A stretch of 40,328 bases of DNA from Opitutia bacterium Tous-C10FEB. Lineage in GTDB: Bacteria; Verrucomicrobiota; Verrucomicrobiia; Opitutales; Opitutaceae. The translations under genes were made by a program, and so were the position numbers. Each line of letters starts with the position of its first letter. Within the stretch, counting starts at the first letter, position 1. The stretch is taken from positions 1 through 40,328 of the forward strand of contig NEUY01000004.1 of assembly GCA_002304425.1 (NCBI GenBank). The letters run 5' to 3'. Of this stretch, positions 26,961 to 36,904 are shown one piece after another. Under the pieces are notes generated by a model. The model ran no database searches, had not been told where the DNA came from, and worked only from the letters and a program-made list of their open reading frames with translations.

Positions 26961-27203
26961 ATGACGACCTTAACGAAAGAGAACGATGACGGCAGCAGCG
27001 AGTTCGTCAAACACTCGAGCCTTTACCAAGAATTTCTCGCCGAGCGGGAAGAAATTTTAAAGCATAAGTGGATCGAGTCTGAACGACTTGGTCACGATAT
27101 CGGCTTTGAACGCGCTCTGCTCGATTGGATCCGCAAGCATCGCGATAGCTGGCGGGCGGCGCGACGGGCCCGAAGAGTGGATCATACGGCCCCACACGCT
27201 TAA
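26961..27203 (+). CDS. Small conserved-looking charged protein
   Basis: 80 residues, soluble, very rich in Glu, Lys, Arg and His. The core LYQEFLAEREEILKHKWIESERLGHDIGFERALLDWIRKHRDSW reads as two or three amphipathic helices. It resembles the conserved tail segment (hkW..SE..G.D.G.E.A) seen in DUF4032-type proteins, though the resemblance is only pattern-level. No active site is visible. It stands alone between the gene-poor stretch and the convergent rpmG terminator. Confidence 0.55.
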   Translation: MTTLTKENDDGSSEFVKHSSLYQEFLAEREEILKHKWIESERLGHDIGFERALLDWIRKHRDSWRAARRARRVDHTAPHA

Positions 27204-27295
27204 GTCCGGCCTTTAGCTGATCACGGCAGGACAGGTGCTGAGCCCTAGCGGGAGGCCATCACCTCTGACGATAACGCTAGGCGCCGATTACTCAC

Positions 27296-27327
27296 AAAAA
27301 AAGGCCGGTCCGCGAGGAACCGGCCTT
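27296..27327 (-). terminator. Rho-independent terminator of rpmG
   Basis: A perfect 9-bp inverted repeat, AAGGCCGGT / ACCGGCCTT (27301-27327, 9-nt loop), is followed on the minus strand by seven U residues (A-run 27296-27302). It lies 21 bp after the rpmG stop. It may also stop plus-strand transcripts from the small gene opposite, where the following AAAATTT is a weaker tail. Confidence 0.85.
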
Positions 27328-27348
27328 AAAATTTAAGCAAAAAATGCC

Positions 27349-27513
27349 TTACTTGATTTCTTTGTGGAGCGTGTGGCGCTTGAGAAAGGGATTGTACTTC
27401 TTCTTCTCGATGCGCTCGGTCACGGTCTTCTTATTACGCTTCGTGAGATAGCGAGAAGGCGGCTTACCTTCTTTGCGGGCTTCAGTGCATTCCAGGGTGA
27501 CAGTTTCTTGCAT
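27349..27513 (-). CDS. rpmG: 50S ribosomal protein L33
   Basis: 54 residues from ATG 27513 ([16 protein letters not shown]), the normal L33 start and length; the longer upstream frame is not conserved. It is basic, with the typical [31 protein letters not shown] core. Only one Cys is present, so it is the zinc-independent type without paired CxxC motifs. It is followed by its own terminator. The usual partners (secE, nusG, tRNA-Trp or rpmB) are not nearby, so it is a lone gene here. Confidence 0.95.
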   Translation of the reverse strand: MQETVTLECTEARKEGKPPSRYLTKRNKKTVTERIEKKKYNPFLKRHTLHKEIK

Positions 27514-27720
27514 GGCTTTAAATGAGTTGTAAGGGGCGAGAGCAAAGCCGTGCATTCGGAGCGTGCAACCTAAATCTGAAGTACCCCCAAAAGTTCGGCC
27601 TGAAGCCCGCCAGATAACGCTCACGCTAGTAGCTAAAAAACTGTCAGCGAAAAGTTTACGGAAAACCCGCTCAGACCCCGAAGCGTAAATTTGAAACTAG
27701 CCGAACCCCCGCGCTCAGCG

Positions 27721-29073
27721 TTAGGCGCTGACTCGCTTTTCGGTCAACGCCATCATAACCCCACGGCGGAATAAAGTAACCTGCCCCGAACTGGAAGAAA
27801 CCACGAGGGCAATGCAATCGGTAGCTACGGAAATAGCGGCGGCGGCGGCATGACGTGAACCCAGTCCGCTCGGCAAATTGTGATTATAGTCCGCTGCTTG
27901 AATAAGTGAGCCAGCCGATTCCACCACCCCGTCACCCCTAATGACAAAAGCACCATCGATGGAGGAAAATTCCTTGATGGTTTCGTCCATGAAAGGATTA
28001 AGAATATTCCGATCCTCTTCCTTATAGCCATAAAATGGATTAAGCACGAGCGGCTTGGTCAATTTATCAACTTTTTCACTATCCCCCACCACAAACAGAC
28101 AGCCGACCGGCCGGCCCTCGCGGCCTTCAACCGCTAATTCAGTGGCTACCGCGATGACCCGCTCCAGCACTTCTGGCTTCACGTCCCCTGGTAACAAATC
28201 AGCCTGCCCCGTCAGCAAGGTTTGAAATTCTTTCTCTACGTCGACGACCACAATGGTATCAAACTGATTACTGCCGGCCATCCCACCCACACAGCAAATC
28301 CGATCGTTAAATACGATCAGTCCACGCGTGAGACCAACGAGCACCGCGCTGCGCAATTGAGCCATGCGCTGATTTGAAAAGGAGCGCACCTGAATGGTCT
28401 CAGTAAATTTGGCGGGGTGATCCTCCGCATCAGTTAAGCTGCGGGTGACGAGAATTGTTTTCAGCGAAGTTTTCCAGGCCGGCGATTCAAAATTTCCCGT
28501 AAAGGTATCGCCGAAAACCATCAAGCCAGTGCAACCACTGCCGCGCGCGATTTTTTCCGCTTCGCGCAGGACCACTCGATTTACGCGACTTTGCGGAGCG
28601 GCTACCGCCTTGGCCGCAATGCCGCCAAACCCGATAAAAAGACGATCGTAGAGAGTTTCAAGATCTGGGGCCTGCACCAGACTATCGACGAAATCCTGCT
28701 CCTTCAACAAGCGCGCCAACGCGGCTAGTACTTGCAGATAATCACGGGCTTTCTCATCCGCAATCAACATGAAGACGAGCCGCACGGGCTCATTCTCCAT
28801 CGCCCCATCGTAGCGGATCCCATAATGACTCCGCCCGACCGCCAGCACGTAGCGCCGGCCCATCTTGACCCGTACGTGCGGCATGGCTACCCCGAGGCCA
28901 AGGTAAGTGGTCATCGTACTTTCCCGCCGCAGCAAGCCCTTCAAGAGACTATCTCGATGCAAATCAGGAAAACGCTCCACCGTAAGATTGAGCAATTCAA
29001 CCAGGGCCCCCTCCATATCCGCGCTTCCGAGATCAAGAATCCGACCCCGCGAAATATATCGATCTAACCGCAT
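27721..29073 (-). CDS. PTS EIIA-like / pyruvate-kinase-C-like / diadenylate cyclase fusion (DacZ-type)
   Basis: 450 residues. Residues 1-150 match a fructose-type PTS EIIA domain, with GVAMPHVR placing the phosphorylatable His at 66. Residues about 165-285 (AEKIARGSGCTGLMVFGDT, TILVTRSLTDAED, VLVGLTRGLIVF) resemble the pyruvate-kinase C-terminal fold that precedes the cyclase in archaeal DacZ. Residues about 325-440 form a DisA_N/DAC domain: VLNPFYGY linker, DGAFVIRGDG (Asp373-Gly-Ala) and GLGSRHAAA (Arg407-His408). The protein should make c-di-AMP from ATP in the cytoplasm. The third residue of the bacterial RHR motif is Ala, as in DacZ-like proteins. The phospho-His domain suggests control by PTS phosphorylation; that coupling is inference. 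Confidence 0.85.
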   Translation of the reverse strand: MRLDRYISRGRILDLGSADMEGALVELLNLTVERFPDLHRDSLLKGLLRRESTMTTYLGLGVAMPHVRVKMGRRYVLAVGRSHYGIRYDGAMENEPVRLVFMLIADEKARDYLQVLAALARLLKEQDFVDSLVQAPDLETLYDRLFIGFGGIAAKAVAAPQSRVNRVVLREAEKIARGSGCTGLMVFGDTFTGNFESPAWKTSLKTILVTRSLTDAEDHPAKFTETIQVRSFSNQRMAQLRSAVLVGLTRGLIVFNDRICCVGGMAGSNQFDTIVVVDVEKEFQTLLTGQADLLPGDVKPEVLERVIAVATELAVEGREGRPVGCLFVVGDSEKVDKLTKPLVLNPFYGYKEEDRNILNPFMDETIKEFSSIDGAFVIRGDGVVESAGSLIQAADYNHNLPSGLGSRHAAAAAISVATDCIALVVSSSSGQVTLFRRGVMMALTEKRVSA

Positions 29074-29097
29074 GGTTTAATTTTGCCGTGCGCAGAG

Positions 29098-29472
29098 CTA
29101 TTTTTCCCAATTCAGCGCACCCTTCTTGAACTCATAAAATAAGCCCAAGACGAGGACGCCCAAAAAGAAAAGCATGGGGGAAAGAATCGCAATATCGTTA
29201 GCGAGGAAATCCCGGTAGACAAAAGTCCAAGGAATCAGAAAAACGACCTCGATATCAAATAAGAGAAACAGCATCGCGGTGACGTAAAATTTAACCGCGA
29301 AGCGCGTATGCGTACTGCCATCACTCGGCACCCCGCACTCATAAGGAGTGTCCTTGATCGCGTTCGGCCGAAAGCGTTGCCCGATTAATTGGCTAGCCAT
29401 GACCACCCCCACGGTAATGACCGCGGCGAGCGCTACTTGAATAAGTAAAGGGAGATAATCGGCAGAAACCAT
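29098..29472 (-). CDS. nuoA: NADH-quinone oxidoreductase subunit A
   Basis: 124 residues from ATG 29472 (MVSADYLPLL); an in-frame upstream start is unlikely. Three membrane helices are visible (about 8-30, 60-82, 92-114), with the conserved PYECG (43-47) and FDIEVVFLIPW (about 70-80) of NuoA/ND3. It is a membrane-arm subunit of Complex I at the quinone site. No nuoB or other nuo gene is adjacent: the next minus-strand gene is the cyclase fusion 24 bp downstream, so nuoA is detached from the rest of Complex I in this window. All key residues seem intact. Confidence 0.93.
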   Translation of the reverse strand: MVSADYLPLLIQVALAAVITVGVVMASQLIGQRFRPNAIKDTPYECGVPSDGSTHTRFAVKFYVTAMLFLLFDIEVVFLIPWTFVYRDFLANDIAILSPMLFFLGVLVLGLFYEFKKGALNWEK

Positions 29473-29568
29473 GCCCAGAAGATGCGCGCATCGTGGGCCC
29501 AGCTTCAAGGGGATTTTTCAGAGGACAGCGCCAGTTGCTTTTGGCGCAAATTTGGTTTTCGCTGCGGT

Positions 29569-30114
29569 ATGCTTAAACTTAGCCTAATTATTAGCCTCTG
29601 CACCCTCCCTCTTGCCATGTCCGCCCAAGCCGCTTTCCCCCCGACCCCGCCAGATAGCAACGAAGTTAAAACCTTACCCGCTGGTATCCTGCTCCAAGCA
29701 GCTGGTCGCGGCAATTATTTCGACGGTGCCGATAATCTCTTCAGCCCGCTCTTCCGCTACATCTCGCGACACAAAATCGCCATGACCACGCCGGTCGAAG
29801 CCCGCATCGAAAGTGCGGCGATGTTGTTCTGGGTCGCACCGGCTGAACAAAATAAATTAGCCGGGAACGAAGCGGGCGTTGAAATAATCACCGTGCCCGC
29901 AAGGCGGGTCGCGAGCCGAGGCGAGCGAGGGGGCTACACTCGTGAAAATTTTATCGAGGCCCGCACCAAGCTACTCGCATGGATAGTCACCCAGCCGGAC
30001 TTAGCCCCCGCCGGTGAACCTTACGCAGTGTACTGGAATGCACCTTTCGTTCCGTTTTTTATGAAACGCTTTGAAGTTCATGTCCCCGTGCGCACCCGCG
30101 CGACCGGAGGCTAA
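29569..30114 (+). CDS. Exported SOUL-family haem-binding protein
   Basis: 181 residues from ATG 29569, which gives a clear signal peptide (MLKLSLIISLCTLPLAMSAQA). The mature part has the SOUL/HBP hallmark KIAMTTPVEARI near residue 70, a strand-rich core and a C-terminal FFMKRFEVHVPV strand, but it is shorter than many SOUL proteins. Relatives bind haem or tetrapyrroles; a physiological role in bacteria is not settled. It is divergent from nuoA with starts about 97 bp apart. Confidence 0.78.
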   Translation: MLKLSLIISLCTLPLAMSAQAAFPPTPPDSNEVKTLPAGILLQAAGRGNYFDGADNLFSPLFRYISRHKIAMTTPVEARIESAAMLFWVAPAEQNKLAGNEAGVEIITVPARRVASRGERGGYTRENFIEARTKLLAWIVTQPDLAPAGEPYAVYWNAPFVPFFMKRFEVHVPVRTRATGG

Positions 30115-30127
30115 CGATCACTCAGCG

Positions 30128-31180
30128 TTAAGGCGAACTGCCGCCTGAGCGCTGCCACGCGACATGCGCAGGATCGTTTAGGCCGACCCCGAGTTGTTGC
30201 GCAAAATCAAGCATACGAGCGTCGTCCTCTGAGATGGGCTCAAAGCCCGCCTTTTTTCTCGCCGCATTAAGCTTCTGCAACATGAGGGCATCTAGAATGA
30301 CGGGATCCGCACTCATCAAAAGCTGCGGCTCTGAATTGGTGTAGAGTGAATTAAAATAAGGTCCGCCGATGAACTGATAAAGCTGCAGACTGGCAATATT
30401 GAGCGCCCACCCTTCGCGCAGCTCAGGAATCGCGGCCATTTCGGCCACGGCCGCCGGTGCGGTGGCTGGGCTTTTAAAGAAGCGGAAGGTATTACTCGCA
30501 TTCCAAAGCGTGGCATTCACGAGCGCCCCATTAATTCCGAGAATCGGATGATCCGTATAAACGGGCAAATTAATCCAAAAATCAGCATCCAGAAAAAGCG
30601 GTGTCGCCAGAAAACTTTTGCGATCTTCCTCCGTTGTCGTGGTCGACTTGCCCCCCGCGGCCGCTTCCACCGCACGATCATTGGTCACTGGATCGAACCG
30701 TGACGGCAACGGACTATCATAAAACCAAGTCGGATCATAAAACTTCCCAGACTCGAGCACATAAACTGGATGGCCAGGAAACGGCACCGTCCCACTTGAA
30801 AACGAAGGCAAATAACCGGTCAGTCGCAACCGCAGTGGGTTGAGGCCGACGAGGAAAATATTTTCGCGAGCGAAGCCCCGCTTCTCAAGCGCCACAATCA
30901 GGCCACGCACCAAGCCAAAGGGAGTCGCCAAGCCCGGACCAGAATCCGCATAAATTTTTAGCCCAACTTTTTTCTTGGCGCGAGGGATAAGCTGACGACC
31001 AGATGAGCGCTCAAAATCCTGTAATAATTGCTCCACGGCATAACGATAATCAGCGTCGCTAAAATCTACGAGGCGATGCTCCCACACCGGAGCAGGCGGC
31101 GTGTCTTTAGGCGCAGCCCACGCAGGGAGCACACTAAGCAGAGAGATAAAAACACTCGAGAGTAAGGGGAGAAAGCGCAT
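30128..31180 (-). CDS. Secreted DUF362-like protein
   Basis: 350 residues from ATG 31180, giving a signal peptide (MRFLPLLSSVFISLLSVLPAWA); an in-frame start 54 bp upstream would hide it. The body resembles DUF362 proteins: VGLKIYADSGPGLATPFGLVRGLIVALEKRGF corresponds to the family's early glycine-rich segment, and FWINLPVYTDHPILGINGALVNAT to its later VxKTHxxxGxTGALKN segment, but with no ferredoxin-type Cys clusters. The function is unknown. It is convergent with the SOUL gene (13 bp apart) and divergent from dnaG. The assignment is by pattern only. Confidence 0.65.
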   Translation of the reverse strand: MRFLPLLSSVFISLLSVLPAWAAPKDTPPAPVWEHRLVDFSDADYRYAVEQLLQDFERSSGRQLIPRAKKKVGLKIYADSGPGLATPFGLVRGLIVALEKRGFARENIFLVGLNPLRLRLTGYLPSFSSGTVPFPGHPVYVLESGKFYDPTWFYDSPLPSRFDPVTNDRAVEAAAGGKSTTTTEEDRKSFLATPLFLDADFWINLPVYTDHPILGINGALVNATLWNASNTFRFFKSPATAPAAVAEMAAIPELREGWALNIASLQLYQFIGGPYFNSLYTNSEPQLLMSADPVILDALMLQKLNAARKKAGFEPISEDDARMLDFAQQLGVGLNDPAHVAWQRSGGSSP

Positions 31181-31411
31181 AAAAATAACACCGATCTTAT
31201 CAGCATTAAAGCGGCGCAACGTGACAGACCCCAACGACGGTTAAAAGTTTAATCTTAAAGTGAATTATTTTTGAGCACGGCCCGGATGGTACTTTCACTT
31301 GGCGATTATGACGGTGATCAGCGCCCGCCGACCGGCGCGACGCAGCCACCGCTCTCCACTTGGCTGATTTTAGGCTCGGCGAACCTGCGGCTCGACCATT
31401 AGAGCTAACCA

Positions 31412-33280
31412 GTGCCCGTCATTAAAGCCTCCAGTCTGCGCGATCTAAAAAATCGCGTTAACATCCACGATGTCGTGGGTCGCGTAGTGACACTCAAAAA
31501 AGCTGGCGGTGGGCGCTTCAAAGGACTCTGTCCTTTTCACTCAGAGAAAACGCCCTCGTTCAATGTCTCCGCCGACAAGGGCTTTTACAAATGCTTTGGC
31601 TGCGGCAAAGCCGGGGACGTGATTAATTTTGTGATCGAGACCGAGGGCCTCCCATTCACCGAAGCGGTGGAGGCGATCGCGCAGCGCTTTGGGGTGACCC
31701 TAGAGTACGAGGCGGGCTCAGGGGGACCCTCGCTCGAGACGCGTTCATTGCGCCAGGAAATTTTCGATATCCACGACCTCGCCGCCGATTATTATCGGCA
31801 AGCTTTTTTGGCGGCGACGCCTCAGGGAGAATTCATTCGGGCTTATTGGGTGAAAAATCGCCGCTTCACGCTCGAATTGGCCGAGGAATTTAAAATCGGA
31901 TTCGCCCCGCCCGAGGATAGCGGACTCGCCGCGGCCCTGTGGAAGCGCCAATTTACCGAGGAGGCCTTGCGCCAGTGTGGCTTGTTTTTCACCCGCGAAG
32001 GGGCCCTGCTCACAATCGGCGCGCTGCGCCCACGCTTCCGCGGGCGGCTGATGATTCCGATTCGCGACCACCAAGGTCGCATCGTGGCTTTCACCGCTCG
32101 GCAACTGGAATTAACCCCCGCGGATGATCCGGCCCGCGAGGCTAAATATGTTAACTCACCGGAAACACCTATTTTTACGAAGAGCAATTTGCTCTTCAAT
32201 CTCGACCGCGCGCGGAGTCACGCCACGGACGGACATCCCTTCGTACTCGTCGAGGGACAACTGGATGCCCTCCGCTGTTGGAGCGTGGGCCTGCGGACGG
32301 CAATTGCCCCGCAAGGCACGTCGATTACCGAAGGGCAGTTGGCGCTGCTGCGCCGCTATCACCCACAAGTAGAATGTTTTTTTGATAGTGACAGCGCGGG
32401 GCAAAAAGCTGCGCTACGCTTTCTCCCAATGGCCTTGAAAGCGGGCTTGGAAATTCGCTTCTTGCTGTTGGCTGGTGCCGAAAAAATGGACCCTGATCTC
32501 CTTTTCTTGGAGCGCGGCTTGGCTGCCTACGACGATGTTAAGAAAAGCTCCTGCTCGGCCATGGCCTTTGCGTGCCAGTCATTGTTACCCCAAGCCGCCA
32601 CTGCTTCAGCTGAACAAAAATCGCGCGCCGCTACCGCCCTTTACGAGATCATTGCCCAAACCGACTCTGACGTAACGCGCATGTCTTTTCTCAGCGAGAT
32701 CGCGCAAAATTTGCGCGTGCCCCAAGCAGCTTTAGAACGCGACTTACGCGCCTATCTTTTGCGCGGCAGCGGTTCACGTTTTGCTCCCGCGCATAGCGCC
32801 CCCACCCCGACGGTGAACCTCAGTGCGGGCCCATCAACCAAAGCCGCCGAGGCCCACTTACTTTTTCTCTGCCTCCACCATGAGTCGCTGTTGCACGCAT
32901 TCGCTCGTGAATTGCCGCATGAATGGATCGACCAATCACAACCAGCTGGCCTGCTCCTCGACCGTATTCTGGCCGAGGCCGCCCACAACGGTTGGGCTGG
33001 TCGCGAACAACTTGACCAGATCCTTGAAACTGAAGAAGAAAAGTCGCTCATCGCTTCCCTGCTTTTTGAAGTGGCTGGCGATGATGATTTAGCAAAAATG
33101 GCGAATGAGGGATTACGCTCCATGCAGCGACGATTTCTTGAGCCCAAGGTGCGGCAAATAGAACTTGAAATAGCCACTAAAGGCGCGGACCTTGACAGTC
33201 AGCTTCCGTCACTCTTGAAACAGCGTGCCGAAATCATTCGACAGCTGCAACATCCGCCAAAGCTCACCCTCGATTCCTGA
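31412..33280 (+). CDS. dnaG: DNA primase
   Basis: 622 residues from a GTG start at 31412, a typical DnaG size. The N-terminal CHC2 zinc finger has Cys40, His43, Cys61 and Cys64 (GLCPFHSEKTPSF ... YKCFGCGKAGD). The catalytic TOPRIM core shows Glu281 in LVEGQLDAL (usually EGYMDV) and the metal-binding FFDSDSAGQKAA (Asp325, Asp327). The C-terminal about 180 residues should be the helicase-binding domain. It synthesises RNA primers at the replication fork. It starts the dnaG-rpoD order found in many bacteria, with rpoD 59 bp downstream. Confidence 0.96.
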   Translation: MPVIKASSLRDLKNRVNIHDVVGRVVTLKKAGGGRFKGLCPFHSEKTPSFNVSADKGFYKCFGCGKAGDVINFVIETEGLPFTEAVEAIAQRFGVTLEYEAGSGGPSLETRSLRQEIFDIHDLAADYYRQAFLAATPQGEFIRAYWVKNRRFTLELAEEFKIGFAPPEDSGLAAALWKRQFTEEALRQCGLFFTREGALLTIGALRPRFRGRLMIPIRDHQGRIVAFTARQLELTPADDPAREAKYVNSPETPIFTKSNLLFNLDRARSHATDGHPFVLVEGQLDALRCWSVGLRTAIAPQGTSITEGQLALLRRYHPQVECFFDSDSAGQKAALRFLPMALKAGLEIRFLLLAGAEKMDPDLLFLERGLAAYDDVKKSSCSAMAFACQSLLPQAATASAEQKSRAATALYEIIAQTDSDVTRMSFLSEIAQNLRVPQAALERDLRAYLLRGSGSRFAPAHSAPTPTVNLSAGPSTKAAEAHLLFLCLHHESLLHAFARELPHEWIDQSQPAGLLLDRILAEAAHNGWAGREQLDQILETEEEKSLIASLLFEVAGDDDLAKMANEGLRSMQRRFLEPKVRQIELEIATKGADLDSQLPSLLKQRAEIIRQLQHPPKLTLDS

Positions 33281-33339
33281 CTTTGCTGCTATTGTCAGCC
33301 GATCTATCCTAACTCATAGAGGAAGCCATCATTTACGTT

Positions 33340-35364
33340 ATGCCGAGCCATTCCAAGCAAGCCAAGCCCACTACCAAATCCGCCCCAAAAAAGGCGCCGG
33401 TCAAATCGCATGCCCCTGCCCCCGCCGGCAAGGCTCACGAAAAGCCCCACACACACCCTGCGCCCAAGCCCCAGGAATTGGTGAAGGCGGTTACCGCCCA
33501 CGCCAAACCGGCTGCGACTGCCGCGGCATTCGTGCCCTCAACTTTGGCCCACGGGAAACATCCAGAGCCCACCAAGCATAGCGCCCCACTCGCGGCCACC
33601 GCCGACGCGACCAAGGAATTCAAGGAAAAGGCTCTCGAAAATCTCTCTGGCGATCTTAACGAAAAAATCCGCTACCTGATCCGCCTGTCCAAAGAACAGG
33701 GCTACCTCACCTACGCCGACATTAACGAAGCGCTCCCCGAGTCAGTCGATAATCCGGAGGATATCGAAAATGTTATTTCCATCCTGCAGAATCTGGAAAT
33801 CGACATACTCGATCCTGATGAAGTTGAAAATTATAAGCTGCGGCAAGAAGAGGCGGAAGAAGAAGAGTCCCGCACCTCAAACAATGATATTCTCGATGAT
33901 CCGGTCCGCATGTACCTCAAGCAAATGGGGCAAGTCCCCCTGCTGACACGCGAACAGGAAGTCGAAATCTCGAAGCGCATCGAGACCGCGGAGATCAATG
34001 CGTTAGCCGCGCTTTTCGCACTCGGGCCCGTCGGCAAGCATCTCGCTAATCTCGGCGAGAAACTCCTGCTCCGCACGGAGCGTTTTGATCGTCTGGTCAT
34101 CGATAAGAAAATCGAAAGCCGCGACATCTATTTCAAAAATCTCCAGAAGCTGGTTGATATCACCCGGAGCAACGACGAGATCGCCACGGAAGCTTGGAAT
34201 GATTCCCTGAAAGCTCGCGATGAAAAAGCCCGGAAGAATGCGATTATTCGTTTCAAAAAGCGCGATAACGTCCTGCGCGCGAGCTACGTTAAATATTTCT
34301 TCAAATTGAAAGTGTTTGAGGATTTCTTGATCGAATTGCGGCCGAAAATTCAAGAGGTCGAGAAATGCTTCCATGATTTACATCGGGCGAAGCATCCAAA
34401 ATCGAAAAAAGATGCGGCGATTGATGTGCGCGCCGTCAACGCGAAGCTCAAACACCTCGAGATTGATATGCGCATCACGCCCCAGGGCCTGATGGAGACC
34501 CTTAAAACCGCGCGCGGCTTCATTCGGGAAGCCCATAAGGCCAAAACGGAGATGGTTGAAGCCAATCTCCGCCTCGTTATCTCGATCGCCAAGAAATACA
34601 CTAACCGTGGACTCTCTTTCCTTGATTTGATCCAAGAGGGTAACATGGGCCTGATGAAAGCCGTCGAAAAATTCGAATACCGGCGCGGCTATAAATTCTC
34701 CACTTACGCTACGTGGTGGATCCGGCAGGCGATTACTCGCTCCATCGCGGACCAAGCCCGTACCATCCGCATCCCGGTCCACATGATCGAGACCCTGAAT
34801 AAGGTGATGCAGGTGCAAAAACAATTACTCCAAGAATTCGGGCACGAGCCAACCCCAGAAGAAGTCGCGGAGGAGATGAATCTGCCGGTGGAACGCGTCC
34901 AGCAGATCATGAAGATGGCGCAACAGCCGATCTCGTTGCAGTCACCCGTCGGCGACGGCGATGACACCAGCTTTGGCGACTTTATTGAGGATAAGTCCGC
35001 GGATAATCCTTACGACATGACGGCCTTCTCGCTGTTGCGCGAAAAAATCATGGATGTACTCGATTCACTCACAGAACGGGAACGCCGCGTGCTCACCTTG
35101 CGCTTCGGCTTGGTTGATGGTTACAGCCGCACCCTAGAAGAAGTCGGCAAACAATTTAAAGTTACCCGCGAACGCATTCGGCAAATTGAAGCCAAAGCTC
35201 TCCGTAAAATGCGTCACCCCACCCGCATTCGGCAGTTGCATGGCTTTTTCGATGCCGAGCAAATCGATAATCCCCAGAACTTGCTGAAGAAGCCACCGGC
35301 CATCCCGCCCCAATTTATTAAACAAGGCGGTTTGCTCGGCAAAATGCTTTTCCCGCAAACCTAA
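33340..35364 (+). CDS. rpoD: Primary RNA polymerase sigma factor (sigma-70)
   Basis: 674 residues. Regions in order: a low-complexity N-terminal extension (1-95, rich in Lys, Pro, Ala and His), region 1.1-like (about 96-160), region 1.2 with [12 protein letters not shown] (186-197), and a charged non-conserved insert (about 220-400). Region 2 spans about 403-485, with [35 protein letters not shown] and IRIPVHM. Region 3 and region 4 follow (LTLRFGL...[20 protein letters not shown]). It directs housekeeping transcription. The order dnaG-rpoD is a classic macromolecular-synthesis arrangement. The basic, proline-rich extension ahead of 1.1 is not part of the standard E. coli-type protein. Confidence 0.96.
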   Translation: MPSHSKQAKPTTKSAPKKAPVKSHAPAPAGKAHEKPHTHPAPKPQELVKAVTAHAKPAATAAAFVPSTLAHGKHPEPTKHSAPLAATADATKEFKEKALENLSGDLNEKIRYLIRLSKEQGYLTYADINEALPESVDNPEDIENVISILQNLEIDILDPDEVENYKLRQEEAEEEESRTSNNDILDDPVRMYLKQMGQVPLLTREQEVEISKRIETAEINALAALFALGPVGKHLANLGEKLLLRTERFDRLVIDKKIESRDIYFKNLQKLVDITRSNDEIATEAWNDSLKARDEKARKNAIIRFKKRDNVLRASYVKYFFKLKVFEDFLIELRPKIQEVEKCFHDLHRAKHPKSKKDAAIDVRAVNAKLKHLEIDMRITPQGLMETLKTARGFIREAHKAKTEMVEANLRLVISIAKKYTNRGLSFLDLIQEGNMGLMKAVEKFEYRRGYKFSTYATWWIRQAITRSIADQARTIRIPVHMIETLNKVMQVQKQLLQEFGHEPTPEEVAEEMNLPVERVQQIMKMAQQPISLQSPVGDGDDTSFGDFIEDKSADNPYDMTAFSLLREKIMDVLDSLTERERRVLTLRFGLVDGYSRTLEEVGKQFKVTRERIRQIEAKALRKMRHPTRIRQLHGFFDAEQIDNPQNLLKKPPAIPPQFIKQGGLLGKMLFPQT

Positions 35365-35415
35365 AGCGGCTTTCGCCCTTTACGTTTTACCGCAAACAAA
35401 CTACTCATACCAATT

Positions 35416-35643
35416 ATGCCAATCTCGTTGCCCCACTCCCTCGCCATTTTTGGTCTCGGCGGACCAGAACTAATGATCATCTTGGTGATCATTTTATTAC
35501 TCTTCGGTGGCGCTAAGCTCCCCGCGCTCGCGAAAGGTCTTGGCCAATCCATCAAAGAATTCAAGCAAGCGGCCAAAGACGGCAACGAAGATGAGAAGGA
35601 AGAGAAGAAACCAGACGCGGGCCAAAAGCCTGGTAATAATTAA
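35416..35643 (+). CDS. tatA: Twin-arginine translocase subunit TatA/TatE
   Basis: 75 residues with one N-terminal membrane helix (LMIILVIILLLFGG, about 19-32), the conserved FGGAKLPALAKGLGQSIKEFK amphipathic helix that follows it, and a charged, disordered tail. This is the small pore subunit that carries folded proteins across the cytoplasmic membrane. tatB and tatC are not next to it. It starts 51 bp after rpoD and is followed by a strong terminator, so it may be transcribed with rpoD or alone. Confidence 0.93.
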   Translation: MPISLPHSLAIFGLGGPELMIILVIILLLFGGAKLPALAKGLGQSIKEFKQAAKDGNEDEKEEKKPDAGQKPGNN

Positions 35644-35672
35644 CCAATCAGCTGACGCGTTTGATTATCTGC

Positions 35673-35700
35673 GGCGCACCTTACCCGGTGCGCCTTTTTT
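35673..35700 (+). terminator. Rho-independent terminator after tatA
   Basis: A perfect 8-bp stem, GGCGCACC / GGTGCGCC (35673-35694, 6-nt loop TTACCC), is followed by six T residues at 35695-35700. It closes the dnaG-rpoD-tatA run and separates it from mreB. Confidence 0.9.
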
Positions 35701-35777
35701 ATGCTCAGGTCGCCGCATTACCATCGACACGGCAGGCGCTAGTCCGCCCTAACCCGTTTCCCCCAGCGAGTTTGCTT

Positions 35778-35810
35778 TTGACAACTTCGCCGCGCCGCGA
35801 CTTGTATTAG
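35778..35810 (+). promoter_or_regulatory. Candidate sigma-70 promoter of mreB
   Basis: A perfect -35 hexamer TTGACA lies at 35778-35783. Opposite the usual spacing the -10 is poor (CTTGTA at 17 bp; TATTAG at 35805-35810 is better but about 21 bp away). The position, between the tatA terminator and mreB (start 35837), suits a promoter. The -10 assignment is uncertain. Confidence 0.4.
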
Positions 35811-35836
35811 TAAACCTCTTCCCCGTCATCGCTCCA

Positions 35837-36860
<1,024 letters not shown>

Positions 36861-36862
<2 letters not shown>

Positions 36863-36880
36863 GCGAGGCCGGCCTCGCTT
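36861..36880. repeat. Perfect 20-bp palindrome at the mreB stop codon
   Basis: AAGCGAGGCC/GGCCTCGCTT is its own reverse complement over 20 bp; its first two bases are the last two of the mreB TAA stop. In RNA it can form a GC-rich stem with a tiny loop. There is no U-run after it, so it is not a standard terminator. It lies between mreB and mreC (start 36905). Confidence 0.75.
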
Positions 36881-36904
36881 GCCGGCTCAATCGCCGACCA
36901 CGTC

